From contig CAZXFA010000005.1 of NCBI GenBank assembly GCA_964640085.1, positions 57,487-121,486 of the forward strand: a stretch of 64,000 nt of DNA, written 5' to 3'. The notes beneath the pieces were generated by a model. It saw only the letters and a list, made by a program, of their open reading frames with translations, was not told where the DNA came from and ran no database searches. Position 1 is the first letter of the stretch. The number at the start of each line of letters is the position of its first letter. The position numbers were made by a program, and so were the translations under genes. Shown here in pieces: positions 25,629 to 33,722 of this stretch. This stretch comes from CAZXFA01 sp964640085. Its GTDB lineage: Bacteria; Actinomycetota; UBA4738; HRBIN12.

Positions 25629-26855
25629 TCAGGGTACGCGAGGCTCCACCTTGGGGGAGGAGCGCTCGAAGCGGGCCACCAGGAGCAGGATCCCGGCCAG
25701 GATCCCGGCCGGGACGAGGATCCACACCGGCCGCTCGATCCACCACCGGGCGGTGCTGTCCTGCTCGTGACCGAAGCCGAGCGGCCACAGCGCGAGGATC
25801 GCGAGGAGGTAGGCGGTCATGTGCCACAGGAACAGGGACATGATCACGCCGTTGACGGCGATGGTCGCCTTCCAGGCTCGCGGACCCTGTAGCCAGCGCG
25901 ACAGGTGGGGGCGGACGAGCATCACCGCTCCGATCGACCACAGTCCACCCAGCATGAAGCAGACCGTCGGAGGGTACGCGTTGGAGATCTCCTCCACATC
26001 GGTGCCGAGCAGGCTCTTCGGGTAGTGCCCGATGCCGGGGAACCAATCGAATCGGGCATCGCCGAAGGGCCGGAATGCCCATGGGTTGGTGAGCAGGACC
26101 AACCCGAGCAGCCCCACCACGGCCATCGCCGCCTGCAGGCCCCGGCGCTCGGTCAGCCGGCCGTCCGCATAGAAGAACCCGAGCTGGTGCGGGAGCAGGA
26201 GAACGGGGAGGATGTTGAGGTACCGCATCTCCCGAAGTCCCATCCCGAACCCCACCGCGTCCACGACGACGACCATCGCGATCATCGAGATCGGGATCGC
26301 GGATCCGAACCGACGGTGGAGCGCGATCAGCGCGGGGGCGAACACCACCACCAACAGGTAGAAGCCCAGGAACCACAGGGGCCCGAACGGCAGCGTCTGC
26401 GCAGGCGGATCCATCCCGCGGAGCAACTCGGTCTCGCCCCACAGCGGCGGCCCCGTGGGCCGACCCACGTCCCCGATGTGGAGGGCCAGCTGCACCACGG
26501 TCCACGCCCCGAGGAAGACCAACGAGGGGCGCAGGAGACGGCGGACCCGGCTCCGGACGAAGGCCCCGGTCGTCTCGCCCCGGGCGCGGAAGGACCGGTA
26601 CGCCGTCAGGTTCGAGAACCCCCCGACGAAGAAGAAGATGGGCATCACCTGGAAGAACCACGTCCCCAGCCACAGGCCGCTCGTCACGCCCACCGCGCTG
26701 GCGAGGTACACGAGGCCCTCCTCCCGGTGAACGATGCCGATGAACCAGTGGCCGAGGACCACGGCCAGGATCGAGACCGCGCGGAGGAGGTCCACGTACC
26801 GATCGCGCGTCGCAGGCGTCCCGGCCACGAGCTCGTCGAGCCGGCTCTTCCCCAC
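25629..26855 (-). CDS. Acyltransferase family 3 membrane protein
   Basis: Integral membrane acyltransferase of 408 residues with about ten to eleven hydrophobic helices. The first helix carries RYVDLLRAVSILAVVLGHW, whose Arg and His match the conserved motif of family 3 acyltransferases (OatA/NodX type). FFFVGGF in the next helix also fits. Such enzymes O-acylate sugars or lipids of the envelope. The GTG start follows TAGGAGTGA. It heads the clpS-DUF2017 operon, though no functional link is evident. Confidence 0.9.
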   Translation of the reverse strand: MGKSRLDELVAGTPATRDRYVDLLRAVSILAVVLGHWFIGIVHREEGLVYLASAVGVTSGLWLGTWFFQVMPIFFFVGGFSNLTAYRSFRARGETTGAFVRSRVRRLLRPSLVFLGAWTVVQLALHIGDVGRPTGPPLWGETELLRGMDPPAQTLPFGPLWFLGFYLLVVVFAPALIALHRRFGSAIPISMIAMVVVVDAVGFGMGLREMRYLNILPVLLLPHQLGFFYADGRLTERRGLQAAMAVVGLLGLVLLTNPWAFRPFGDARFDWFPGIGHYPKSLLGTDVEEISNAYPPTVCFMLGGLWSIGAVMLVRPHLSRWLQGPRAWKATIAVNGVIMSLFLWHMTAYLLAILALWPLGFGHEQDSTARWWIERPVWILVPAGILAGILLLVARFERSSPKVEPRVP

Positions 26856-26928
26856 GGCTCACTCCTACGCCCGCCCGCGCGCCGGGTCAACGAGGTCGAG
26901 AGTCAGGAGGCAGTGGCTCCGGGTGCGC

Positions 26929-29900
26929 TCAGGGCGAGACCCGGGCGACGAGCAGGGCCACGTCATCGGGAGCCACACCGCCGGGGTCCGCGATCGCGTC
27001 CCCCAGGTGGTCGGCCGTCTGCTGCGCGTCCAGATCCACGCACCCCTCGATCAGGGAGAGCAGATCCTGTTCCTCCACGGGGTTCGGGTGCCGCGGATCC
27101 AGGATGCCGTCGGTGAAGAAGACCACCGTGTCCCCGCGATCCAGCGTCGTGGTGCGGTCCTCGAGGAAGACGTCGTCGAAGACCCCGAGCAGCGAGCCCG
27201 GCGCGCCGACCGACCCGATCCGGCCGTCGCGCCGAAGCACGAGGGGCATCGGATGCCCGCCACTGGACACGGTCAGGCTCGTCCCGTCATCTCCGGCTGC
27301 CAGGCGTCCCAGAGCAACCGTGCAGAACCGGTCGCCGTCCTCCCGTACCAGGACCTCGTTCAGCCCGCTCAGGGCCGCGCTCGGATCGGTCTCGCGCATC
27401 GCCGCGGTCCGGAGGGTGTGGCGCGCGAGCCCGGTGAGCGCCGCGGCCTCGAGCCCCTTGCCGCAGACGTCGCCGATCACCAGATCCCATGCCCCGCCGA
27501 CCGACTCGAAGACGTCGTAGAAGTCCCCGCCGACCTCGGTCTGCGTCACGCCGGCCGGCTGGTAGAAGGCGGCGAGCTCCACACCCGGGATCTCGGGCAG
27601 CCGGCGCGGGAGGAGGGTCCGTTGGAGCGTACGTGCGACCAAGCTCCGCTCCTCGTACAGGCGGGCGTTGTCGATCGCCACCGCCGCTCTGTTGGCGAGA
27701 TCCTGCGCCAGCTCCAGATCGGCGTCCCCGAACGTCCGGCCGGACCCGGCGGCGGCGAAGGTGATCGCCCCGATAGCGTGGCCACGAGCGGCGAGCGGAA
27801 CGATCATCGCGGAGCGGAGCCCGAGCCGTCGCACCAGCTCCCGTCGATCCCGATCGACGATCCGCTCGTCGAGCGTCTGGTCGGAGATCACCGGGTACAG
27901 CTCGGCTCGCCCCGTCCGGATCACGGCGGCGGCGCCCTCGTGGTCGTCGGGCTCCGGGGGGTAGCGACGTCGGTACTCACGCGTAACCTCGGTGAGCTCC
28001 GGATCCACATGGGCAACCACCACGGACTGGATCGCGCCGTCGGCGTCCAGCAGATCGACCGAGCACCAGTCCGCGAGGCGCGGGACCGCCAGCCGGGCGA
28101 CCTTCCCGAGCGTCTTCCGATGATCCAGGGACGAGGCGAGCATCATGCTCGCGTCCGCCATGAACGTCATCCGCTCGTGCGCGACCTCGAGCTGGTCCCT
28201 GGCCGACCGCTCGTTCTCCAGCAGCCGGGCCTGGAGCTCCTCCACCCGCCTGCGGTGCGTGAGTTCGCGCACGAAGCCGGTGAACAGCGAAGGACCCGGG
28301 CCGGGAGGATCCACCCGCGTGATCGTGAGCTCCAGGGGGAACTCCGAACCGTCCGAGCGCAGCCCCTCAAGCTCCATCCGGCGACCGAGCACCCGGACAC
28401 GAGGCCCCCCTCGGTGGCGCGCCAGCGCGGCTCGGTGCCGCTCGCGGTACCGCTCCGGGATGATCGCCTCAGCGAGATCGTGTCCCACCACGTCCTCGGC
28501 GCGGAGCCCGAACATCTCCTCCGCCGCGGGATTCAGCTCGACGATCTCCCCCTGCTCGTCGATCGTGATGACCCCCTCGAGGGCTGCCGCAAGGATCGCG
28601 CTCTTGCGCGCCTCGCTCTCGCCCACCTCCGCTTCGGCGTCCATCCGCTCCAGGAACTGCCCGATCTGCGCGCCGACCGAGCCCATGAGCTGGAGCAGCC
28701 CCTCGTCGGGCTCCCGGATCCGCACGCTGAAGCATTCGACCACGCCGAGGACCTCGTCGTGGAGGGCGATCGGGGCCGCCAGGACCGCGTGGAGCCCCGC
28801 GTCCAGCAACACGCCCGCCCGCAGGAAGTCCATGTTCTGCCTGATGTCCGGGACCCACACCGTGCGCCCGGTCTCCCACGCGTGACCGGGCAGCCACACC
28901 CCGGGAGCGAACTCCAGCTTGCGACTGGCACCCAGGACGGCGGTGGCCGCGGACGTCGGGGCGCGCCACCCACCCTCGCACCGCAGCACGCCGCTCGCCT
29001 CGTCCACCCGCCAGAGCAGGCCGAGCTCCCAGCCGAGCGCGTCGCAGATCGCCCGGAGCACTTCGGGGACCGCTCGTTCCACCCCGTCCGCTTCCGCCAG
29101 GACCCGGGAGACCTCGAACTGCACTTCGAGCGCGCGCTCGATCTCCTTCCGTTCGGTGGTGTCCGCACAGATGCCCGCCATCCGCACCGGCCTCCCAGCC
29201 TCGTCGCGGAACACGCCGCCGCGTACGGAGAGCCACCTGGTCACGCGGTCGGGCCGCACGATGCGGTAGTCGAGCTCGTACCCCTCTCCCGAGTTCACCG
29301 CCCCTTCGATGGCGGAGAGCACACGGGTCCGGTCTTCCGGATGGATGTCTCGCAGAAAGTCCTCGAACCGGCCCCCGAAGGTGCCCGGGGACAGACCGTG
29401 GATCTCCTCCAGGCTCTCGGACCAGCGCAACCCCCCGCCACCGATGTCCCAATCCCAGGTGCCCATCCGCCCCGCCCCGAGCGCGATCCGCAGCTGCTCC
29501 TCGCTCTCGACCAGTGCGGACCGGGTGCGCTTGAACTCGGAGATGTCGAACACCGACGCGAGGAGGCCGAGGACCGCCCCACGTTCATCGCGCACCGGGG
29601 TGCCCGCCACCCACACCCAGACGCGCGATCCATCGCGCCGAGGCGCCAACCACTCACCGTCCCACGACCCGCCGATCCTCGCGCGTCGCAGCGCCGCCTC
29701 GGCGGCGTCCCGATCGCTCGGGCCGGTGAGGATCTCTCCGATGGACCGGCCGATCGTGTCCTCCGACGTATAGCCGAAGAGTCCCTCGGCCGCCAGGTTC
29801 CAGCGGGTGATCACGCCCTGGAGATCGAGCGCCACCACGGCCGTATGCAGGTGATCGAGGAGCACCGAGTCGAGCCCCAGCGGCCACGCCGACTCCGGGA

Positions 29901-30306
29901 GCTCACGACGCCTCACGCCCTCGAGCTCGAGCCAGACGCGCGTGGGAGGGTCTACGGCAACGCCCCAACGATCGGCGATACGGTCGACCAGCATCAGACC
30001 CCATCCGCCGATCCCGGCACCACGGCTCTCCGGCGGCGAGAACCCTCCGCCGGGATCGGAGACCTCCAGCCGGATCGTGTCGTCCCGCAGGATCAGGCGG
30101 ATGAGGACCTCGCCACGATCCTCGCCCGGCCCGTGACGGATCGCGTTCGTCACGAGCTCGCTCACGAGCAGTCGCAGGTCGTCGAGACCGCCGGGATCGA
30201 GTCGGTCCACGAGCTCGTCCAGCGTCCGACGCGCCTCGGCGACGGCTTCCGGACGCACCGGAAGCCGTCGCTCGAGGACCGTTGCCCCGGGGTCCATCCG
30301 GCTCAT
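26929..30306 (-). CDS. Multi-domain PP2C phosphatase with N-terminal HATPase, three PAS and two GAF domains
   Basis: A cytosolic signalling protein of 1125 residues. Domain order: RsbW-type ATPase domain (about 8-130, N-box E50-N54 in SELVTNAIRHG, D84 in SDPGGGF), PAS (about 145-265), PAS/PAC (about 270-395), GAF (about 400-545), PAS (about 560-685), GAF (about 715-880), and a SpoIIE/RsbU PP2C phosphatase (about 890-1125) with metal motifs VGGDFYD and GDVCGKG. It would dephosphorylate a STAS anti-sigma antagonist in response to sensed signals, and its own ATPase domain could phosphorylate it. The usual order puts the ATPase domain at the C-terminus, so this arrangement is odd. The sigma factor block lies 1-3 kb away. 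Confidence 0.93.
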   Translation of the reverse strand: MSRMDPGATVLERRLPVRPEAVAEARRTLDELVDRLDPGGLDDLRLLVSELVTNAIRHGPGEDRGEVLIRLILRDDTIRLEVSDPGGGFSPPESRGAGIGGWGLMLVDRIADRWGVAVDPPTRVWLELEGVRRRELPESAWPLGLDSVLLDHLHTAVVALDLQGVITRWNLAAEGLFGYTSEDTIGRSIGEILTGPSDRDAAEAALRRARIGGSWDGEWLAPRRDGSRVWVWVAGTPVRDERGAVLGLLASVFDISEFKRTRSALVESEEQLRIALGAGRMGTWDWDIGGGGLRWSESLEEIHGLSPGTFGGRFEDFLRDIHPEDRTRVLSAIEGAVNSGEGYELDYRIVRPDRVTRWLSVRGGVFRDEAGRPVRMAGICADTTERKEIERALEVQFEVSRVLAEADGVERAVPEVLRAICDALGWELGLLWRVDEASGVLRCEGGWRAPTSAATAVLGASRKLEFAPGVWLPGHAWETGRTVWVPDIRQNMDFLRAGVLLDAGLHAVLAAPIALHDEVLGVVECFSVRIREPDEGLLQLMGSVGAQIGQFLERMDAEAEVGESEARKSAILAAALEGVITIDEQGEIVELNPAAEEMFGLRAEDVVGHDLAEAIIPERYRERHRAALARHRGGPRVRVLGRRMELEGLRSDGSEFPLELTITRVDPPGPGPSLFTGFVRELTHRRRVEELQARLLENERSARDQLEVAHERMTFMADASMMLASSLDHRKTLGKVARLAVPRLADWCSVDLLDADGAIQSVVVAHVDPELTEVTREYRRRYPPEPDDHEGAAAVIRTGRAELYPVISDQTLDERIVDRDRRELVRRLGLRSAMIVPLAARGHAIGAITFAAAGSGRTFGDADLELAQDLANRAAVAIDNARLYEERSLVARTLQRTLLPRRLPEIPGVELAAFYQPAGVTQTEVGGDFYDVFESVGGAWDLVIGDVCGKGLEAAALTGLARHTLRTAAMRETDPSAALSGLNEVLVREDGDRFCTVALGRLAAGDDGTSLTVSSGGHPMPLVLRRDGRIGSVGAPGSLLGVFDDVFLEDRTTTLDRGDTVVFFTDGILDPRHPNPVEEQDLLSLIEGCVDLDAQQTADHLGDAIADPGGVAPDDVALLVARVSP

Positions 30307-30391
30307 CCGCGTCCTCGTCGTCCCACCCGGGAAGCGTAATCCCGGACGGAGATGGGACGGGAGGGCCGGCTGGGGAGCCCGGGGATCCGGG

Positions 30392-30568
30392 TCAGACGTC
30401 GAAGATGCTCACGCCACCCGGGCCGATCAGCAGCCCGGCAACGATCAGCACCACGCCGGCGACCACGCCGCCTCGGATCAGCGTCACGATCCCGGCGATC
30501 ACGAGGACCGCCGCGATGATCCACAACAGGGTGGCGGCCCCGCTCGCTGCGACCATCCATGCCATCAT
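30392..30568 (-). CDS. Small two-helix membrane protein with GPGG motif
   Basis: A 58-residue hydrophobic protein. It starts MMAWMVAASG, has two membrane-spanning stretches (about 10-30 and 34-50) and ends LLIGPGGVSIFDV. Tandem ATGs follow a purine-rich AGAAGGACG site, which supports real translation. No domain was recognised. It sits between the large phosphatase and another small membrane protein in the same direction, so these may form a stress-related set; that is inference. Confidence 0.65.
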   Translation of the reverse strand: MMAWMVAASGAATLLWIIAAVLVIAGIVTLIRGGVVAGVVLIVAGLLIGPGGVSIFDV

Positions 30569-30626
30569 CGTCCTTCTCCCTCTCCTTCTCCCTCGTTTCG
30601 CATCCTTCGACGTGTCTCGCGAGCCG

Positions 30627-30788
30627 TCATGCGATGCGTGGGATCACGTACCAGGCCAGGAACGCCAGGATCGCAAAGACGATCACGACGATCGCCGTGT
30701 ACTTGATCGCGGCATATCCGACGAAGCCGTTCGACTCCGGCTCGCGGGCCGGCGCTTCATGCGCGTGGTGATCCTCTCGGTAGCTCAT
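30627..30788 (-). CDS. Small single-span membrane protein
   Basis: A 53-residue protein starting MSYREDHHAHEAPAREPESN, a charged histidine-rich head, followed by one hydrophobic helix (YTAIVVIVFAILAFLAWYV) and a short IPRIA tail. The ATG is placed by a strong GGGAGGGAGG site; a longer reading upstream has none. Function unknown. Confidence 0.65.
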   Translation of the reverse strand: MSYREDHHAHEAPAREPESNGFVGYAAIKYTAIVVIVFAILAFLAWYVIPRIA

Positions 30789-30940
30789 GGAACCTCCCTC
30801 CCGTCGGGCCGCCGCTCGGAACGGGGTACCCGAATCTCTGGTCATCGACCGCTGCAAGCGTTCCCCGCCGCCGTTCCCGTCAAACCCCCTGGAGAACGGT
30901 CGATCCGATACGCTCGGGCGCAGGTCGGACCGGAGGATCG

Positions 30941-31416
30941 GTGAGGGTGGAAGGCAAGGACGAGAGCCACCAGGAGCGGCCAGATCGCGAGCTGATCGAG
31001 CTCCTGATCGAGTTCCGCGTCGCGCTCCCCGGGGTCCAGGTGCTGTTCGCCTTCCTCACCTTGCCGTCCACGGGTCGGTTCGGCGACCTTACGGCGATCC
31101 AGCGCGACGTGTACTACGGGACGTTCTGCACCACCACGGCGGCGACGGTGTTCATGCTGACGCCCACCGCGTTCCACCGCCTGCGGTGGCGTCGGTACGA
31201 CACGGAGCATCTCCTTCGCCGGGGGAACCGGATGGGGATCGCCGGACTCTCGTGTCTCGCGCTCTCGCTGGGTGGAGCCGTGTTCCTCGTGACCGATGTG
31301 CTGTTCGGAAGAGCCGGCGCCGCCACCGCCGGAGCCGTGACGGTGGCGCTGATCGGGGGCCTGTGGTTCGTCTATCCGATGGGCGCAGGCTCCGCGACGG
31401 GGACGGCCGTCCCTAG
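30941..31416 (+). pseudogene. DUF6328-like membrane protein, reading frame broken near its end
   Basis: Starts with GTG (30941, or GTG 30947) behind GGAGGA. The frame gives ELIELLIEFRVALPGVQVLF, then FCTTTAATVFMLTPTAFHRL and two more hydrophobic helices, matching the small DUF6328 membrane proteins of about 150-160 residues. After FVYPM (31379-31381) the frame runs on without a stop across two genes of the opposite strand. One more G in the GGG at 31381-31383 would instead give GRRLRDGDGRP and a TAG at 31414. A single-base loss is the simplest reading, either real or an assembly error. Confidence 0.65.
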
Positions 31417-31450
31417 CTGCGACGCCCACCTCGCTCGATCGCCGCCGAGA

Positions 31451-31822
31451 CTACGGAAGCGACACGGAGAACGCGATCGAGCGTCTCGTCGGCTCGACGT
31501 CGATCGCCGCATCGGGGAACAGGGTGCGAACCAGATCGATCCGCGCGGGGGCCTCCGGATCGCCCAAGCCCTCAGCGGTGGAGGGGGACCGAGACAGATC
31601 GACCTCGAACCGCAACATCCGATCGCGGACGAGCGCGAGGAGTCGGATCGGCTGCCCGCCGAGGAGGGCGTCCGTGCACGCCTCCGACACGGCGAGCTTC
31701 AGGTCCTCGATGGTCTCGCCCGACACACCGAACCCTCGAGCAAGGGCCGCGGCGAACGAACGGGCGGTCCCCAGGTGCTCGGGTCTGGGAGGGAGAGCGA
31801 GCTCGAACGGGTCCGCGCTCAC
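31451..31822 (-). CDS. RsbW-like ATP-binding protein with altered N-box
   Basis: Anti-sigma-type HATPase-fold protein of 123 residues. The N-terminal beta strand and LKLAVSEACTDAL helix are recognisable, but the N-box asparagine is replaced by D51 (E47-A-C-T-D51) and no DxGxG box follows. ATP hydrolysis is therefore doubtful. It begins with GTG in a GTGA overlap with the STAS gene, so the antagonist and this protein are made together. It may bind the sigma factor or the STAS protein without kinase activity. Confidence 0.78.
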   Translation of the reverse strand: MSADPFELALPPRPEHLGTARSFAAALARGFGVSGETIEDLKLAVSEACTDALLGGQPIRLLALVRDRMLRFEVDLSRSPSTAEGLGDPEAPARIDLVRTLFPDAAIDVEPTRRSIAFSVSLP

Positions 31823-32154
31823 GACGCGACGGCGTCGGCCACGGACGGGTGGATGGAGAAGACCCGATCGAGCCCGGTGATGGTCAGGATCTTCATCGTG
31901 GGCCCTTCGCGACTGACCAGGGCAACCCTGCCGCCGACCTCGCTCATGCGCTTGTGCCCGGCGACGAGCACGCCCAGTCCGCTCGAGTCCATGAAGCTCA
32001 CCCGCTCGAGATCGACGATCAGGTCCCGGACCCCATCCTCGATGAGGGAATCGACCTCCTGTCGCAGAGCGGGAGCGGTCGACAGGTCGACCTCTCCACC
32101 GACGTCGAGGACCGTCCACGCCCCCTCCGAGCGCTTCTCGAGCTGGAGTTCGAT
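31819..32154 (-). CDS. STAS-domain anti-sigma factor antagonist
   Basis: SpoIIAA/RsbV-type protein of about 111 residues. The core has VLDVGGEVDLSTAPALRQEV and LERVSFMDSSGLGVLVAGHK, with the phosphorylatable serine in the DSSG (S57/S58). A minus-strand -10 TATACT (32191-32196) and AGGGGAGG place the natural start at an ATC codon (32152-32154), giving the normal length. The nearest canonical in-frame start is a GTG at 32229, upstream of that promoter and inside the divergent gene. It probably frees the sigma factor when unphosphorylated. Confidence 0.85.
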   Translation of the reverse strand: MELQLEKRSEGAWTVLDVGGEVDLSTAPALRQEVDSLIEDGVRDLIVDLERVSFMDSSGLGVLVAGHKRMSEVGGRVALVSREGPTMKILTITGLDRVFSIHPSVADAVAS

Positions 32155-32189
32155 CGCGTCCTCCCCTGGGATGGCCGTCGCGGTCCGGC

Positions 32190-32198
32190 TAGTATAGG
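32190..32198. promoter_or_regulatory. Overlapping divergent -10 elements TATACT (-) and TATAGG (+)
   Basis: The bases read TATAGG on the plus strand, 7 nt before the GTG at 32206, and TATACT on the minus strand. One short AT-rich patch therefore seems to drive both the STAS gene and the anti-sigma/sigma operon, which makes their expression mutually dependent. Confidence 0.6.
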
Positions 32199-32205
32199 TC
32201 GCCCC

Positions 32206-32619
32206 GTGCCACCGAACGCCGACATGCACCCGGGCGCCGCCTCCGACGCCGTACTCGTCACCGTCCCGGCCCGCGCCGAGCATCTGCGTGTGATCCGCGC
32301 CGTGATCGGCAGCGTCGCGGCCCGCCACCATCTCACGCTCGACGCGATCGACGATCTCCGGATCGCGGTTGACGAGGCGTGCGCGCAGCTGGTGCGGACC
32401 CGTGGGACGAGGATCGCCGTCTCGATCGGCGGCGATGCGAGCGTCGTTGAGGCCGTCTGCTCGAGCGACGCCGAGATCGTCGCGTGGCCACCGGACGGGA
32501 TCGAGCGCACCCTGGCCGCGCAGGTGCTGCACGGTCTGGTGGACGAGGTCGCCTGGGAGCTCGCGGACGGGCGACCCTCGATCCGGATCCGCAAGCGAGG
32601 AGTGGCTGCCGGCTCGTGA
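32206..32619 (+). CDS. RsbW-like ATP-binding protein (anti-sigma candidate), altered N-box
   Basis: HATPase-fold protein of 137 residues whose GTG lies 7 nt after TATAGG. It has LDAIDDLRIAVDEACAQLV, where the N-box asparagine is replaced by Q61 (E57-A-C-A-Q61), and no DxGxG is visible. It overlaps the sigma factor gene by GTGA, the classic arrangement of an anti-sigma factor and its target, so it probably holds that sigma factor inactive. Kinase activity towards the STAS protein is doubtful. Confidence 0.8.
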   Translation: MPPNADMHPGAASDAVLVTVPARAEHLRVIRAVIGSVAARHHLTLDAIDDLRIAVDEACAQLVRTRGTRIAVSIGGDASVVEAVCSSDAEIVAWPPDGIERTLAAQVLHGLVDEVAWELADGRPSIRIRKRGVAAGS

Positions 32620-33344
32620 AGGAGGACGCCAAGAGGGACGAAGCCGCGCTGTTCACGCGCCTTCCGAACCCGGATGTGCGCGAGGAGCTCGTGCTCCGAC
32701 ATCGGCCGCTCGCCCTCTACCTGGCGCGGAGGTTCAGCGGTCGCGGCGAGGCGCTCGAGGACCTCGAGCAGGTCGCGAGCCTCGCGCTCCTCAAGGCGAT
32801 CGATCGTTTCGACGTCGAGCGCGACGTGCGGTTCGCCACCTTCGCCACGGTGACGATCGTCGGCGAGCTGAAGCGGCACCTGCGCGACCGAGGGTGGGCC
32901 GTCCGCGTCCCGCGGCCCCTCCAGGAGCTCGCCGTCCGCGTGAGCGGCCTCCTCCCGGAGCTGTGGCAAGACCTGGGACGCTCTCCCACGGTCGCCGAGA
33001 TCGCCGAGCGCGCCGATGCCACCGAGGAGGAGACCCTGGAGGCCCTTGAGGCGGCTCAGGCATACAGCACCGACCCGATCGACGCGCCGATGGGCGATCA
33101 AGGGGTCGCGCCGGCAGACGCGCTCGGTGAGCACGACGACCGGTTCGAGCGGCTCGAGGGATGGCGCACCGTCGCCCCATTGATCGGCGAGCTGCCCGAA
33201 CGCGAGCGACGGATCCTCTACCTCCGGTTCTTCGGGGAGAGGACCCAGAGCGAGATCGCACAGGAGCTGGGGATCAGCCAGATGCACGTCTCCCGGCTCC
33301 TCGCTCGGACGCTCGAGCGCCTGCGGGAAGCCTCGACGGACTGA
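32616..33344 (+). CDS. RNA polymerase sigma factor, SigB/SigF type
   Basis: Sigma-70 group 3 factor of 242 residues. Region 2 is seen as LYLARRFSGRGEALEDLEQVASLALLKAID style sequence with VRFATFATVTIVGELKRHLRD. Region 3 holds SPTVAEIAERADATEEE, and region 4 has LPERERRILYLRFF and TQSEIAQELGISQMHVSRLL. It starts with GTG overlapping the anti-sigma gene. It probably directs a general stress or stationary-phase regulon and is released by STAS-driven partner switching. Confidence 0.93.
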   Translation: MKEDAKRDEAALFTRLPNPDVREELVLRHRPLALYLARRFSGRGEALEDLEQVASLALLKAIDRFDVERDVRFATFATVTIVGELKRHLRDRGWAVRVPRPLQELAVRVSGLLPELWQDLGRSPTVAEIAERADATEEETLEALEAAQAYSTDPIDAPMGDQGVAPADALGEHDDRFERLEGWRTVAPLIGELPERERRILYLRFFGERTQSEIAQELGISQMHVSRLLARTLERLREASTD

Positions 33345-33376
33345 CCCCCGACGGTTTGGCGGCTCCGTTCGCGGGG

Positions 33377-33382
33377 TATGGC
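33377..33382 (+). promoter_or_regulatory. -10 hexamer TATGGC for the 77-residue gene
   Basis: TATGGC stands 6 nt before the ATG at 33389. Confidence 0.4.
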
Positions 33383-33388
33383 TGGGCC

Positions 33389-33622
33389 ATGACCGAGCTC
33401 ACAGACGTCGAGGCACTCCGATCGCTACGCGGCAGGCATCCGACGGTGACCAGGAAGGTGCCCGCGACCGCCGATCGTGGGCGCGTCTGCCGAGCCAAGG
33501 GGTGCCAGACCGTGCTCTCCGTCTACAACACGGGGGACCGCTGCTGGGAGCACACGCCGCGCACGCCGTTCCTGTTCAACGTCCGGCGGTACGCCACCCC
33601 TCGGGTTCGCCGGACCGCGTAG
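33389..33622 (+). CDS. Small Cys/His protein, possible zinc ribbon
   Basis: A 77-residue basic protein with RVCRAKGCQTVLSVYN followed by DRCWEH: the spacing C-x4-C-x12-C-x2-H could bind one zinc. The N-terminal ~25 residues are charged and the tail is Arg-rich. Similar small proteins with CxxxxCxTxLSxYN are common in actinomycetes with no assigned role. It follows the sigma factor gene by 44 nt with its own -10-like element. Confidence 0.7.
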   Translation: MTELTDVEALRSLRGRHPTVTRKVPATADRGRVCRAKGCQTVLSVYNTGDRCWEHTPRTPFLFNVRRYATPRVRRTA

Positions 33623-33708
33623 CCGAGAGGCCGACCCGCCCCCTGCCCGGAGCCGGTGGTCCCTCTGCCGTCCGCGTCCGGGTCGGCCTCTCCCCTTCCT
33701 GGGTCTGG

Positions 33709-33714
33709 CATGAT
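33709..33714 (+). promoter_or_regulatory. -10 hexamer CATGAT for the SDR at 33723
   Basis: CATGAT stands 8 nt before the ATG at 33723. Confidence 0.4.
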
Positions 33715-33722
33715 GCGATCGC

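Noticed and set aside
26734..30339. Open frame of 1201 codons opposite the PP2C protein
   Set aside because: Same reason: antisense to a fully supported multi-domain protein, low-complexity composition and no recognisable domain.
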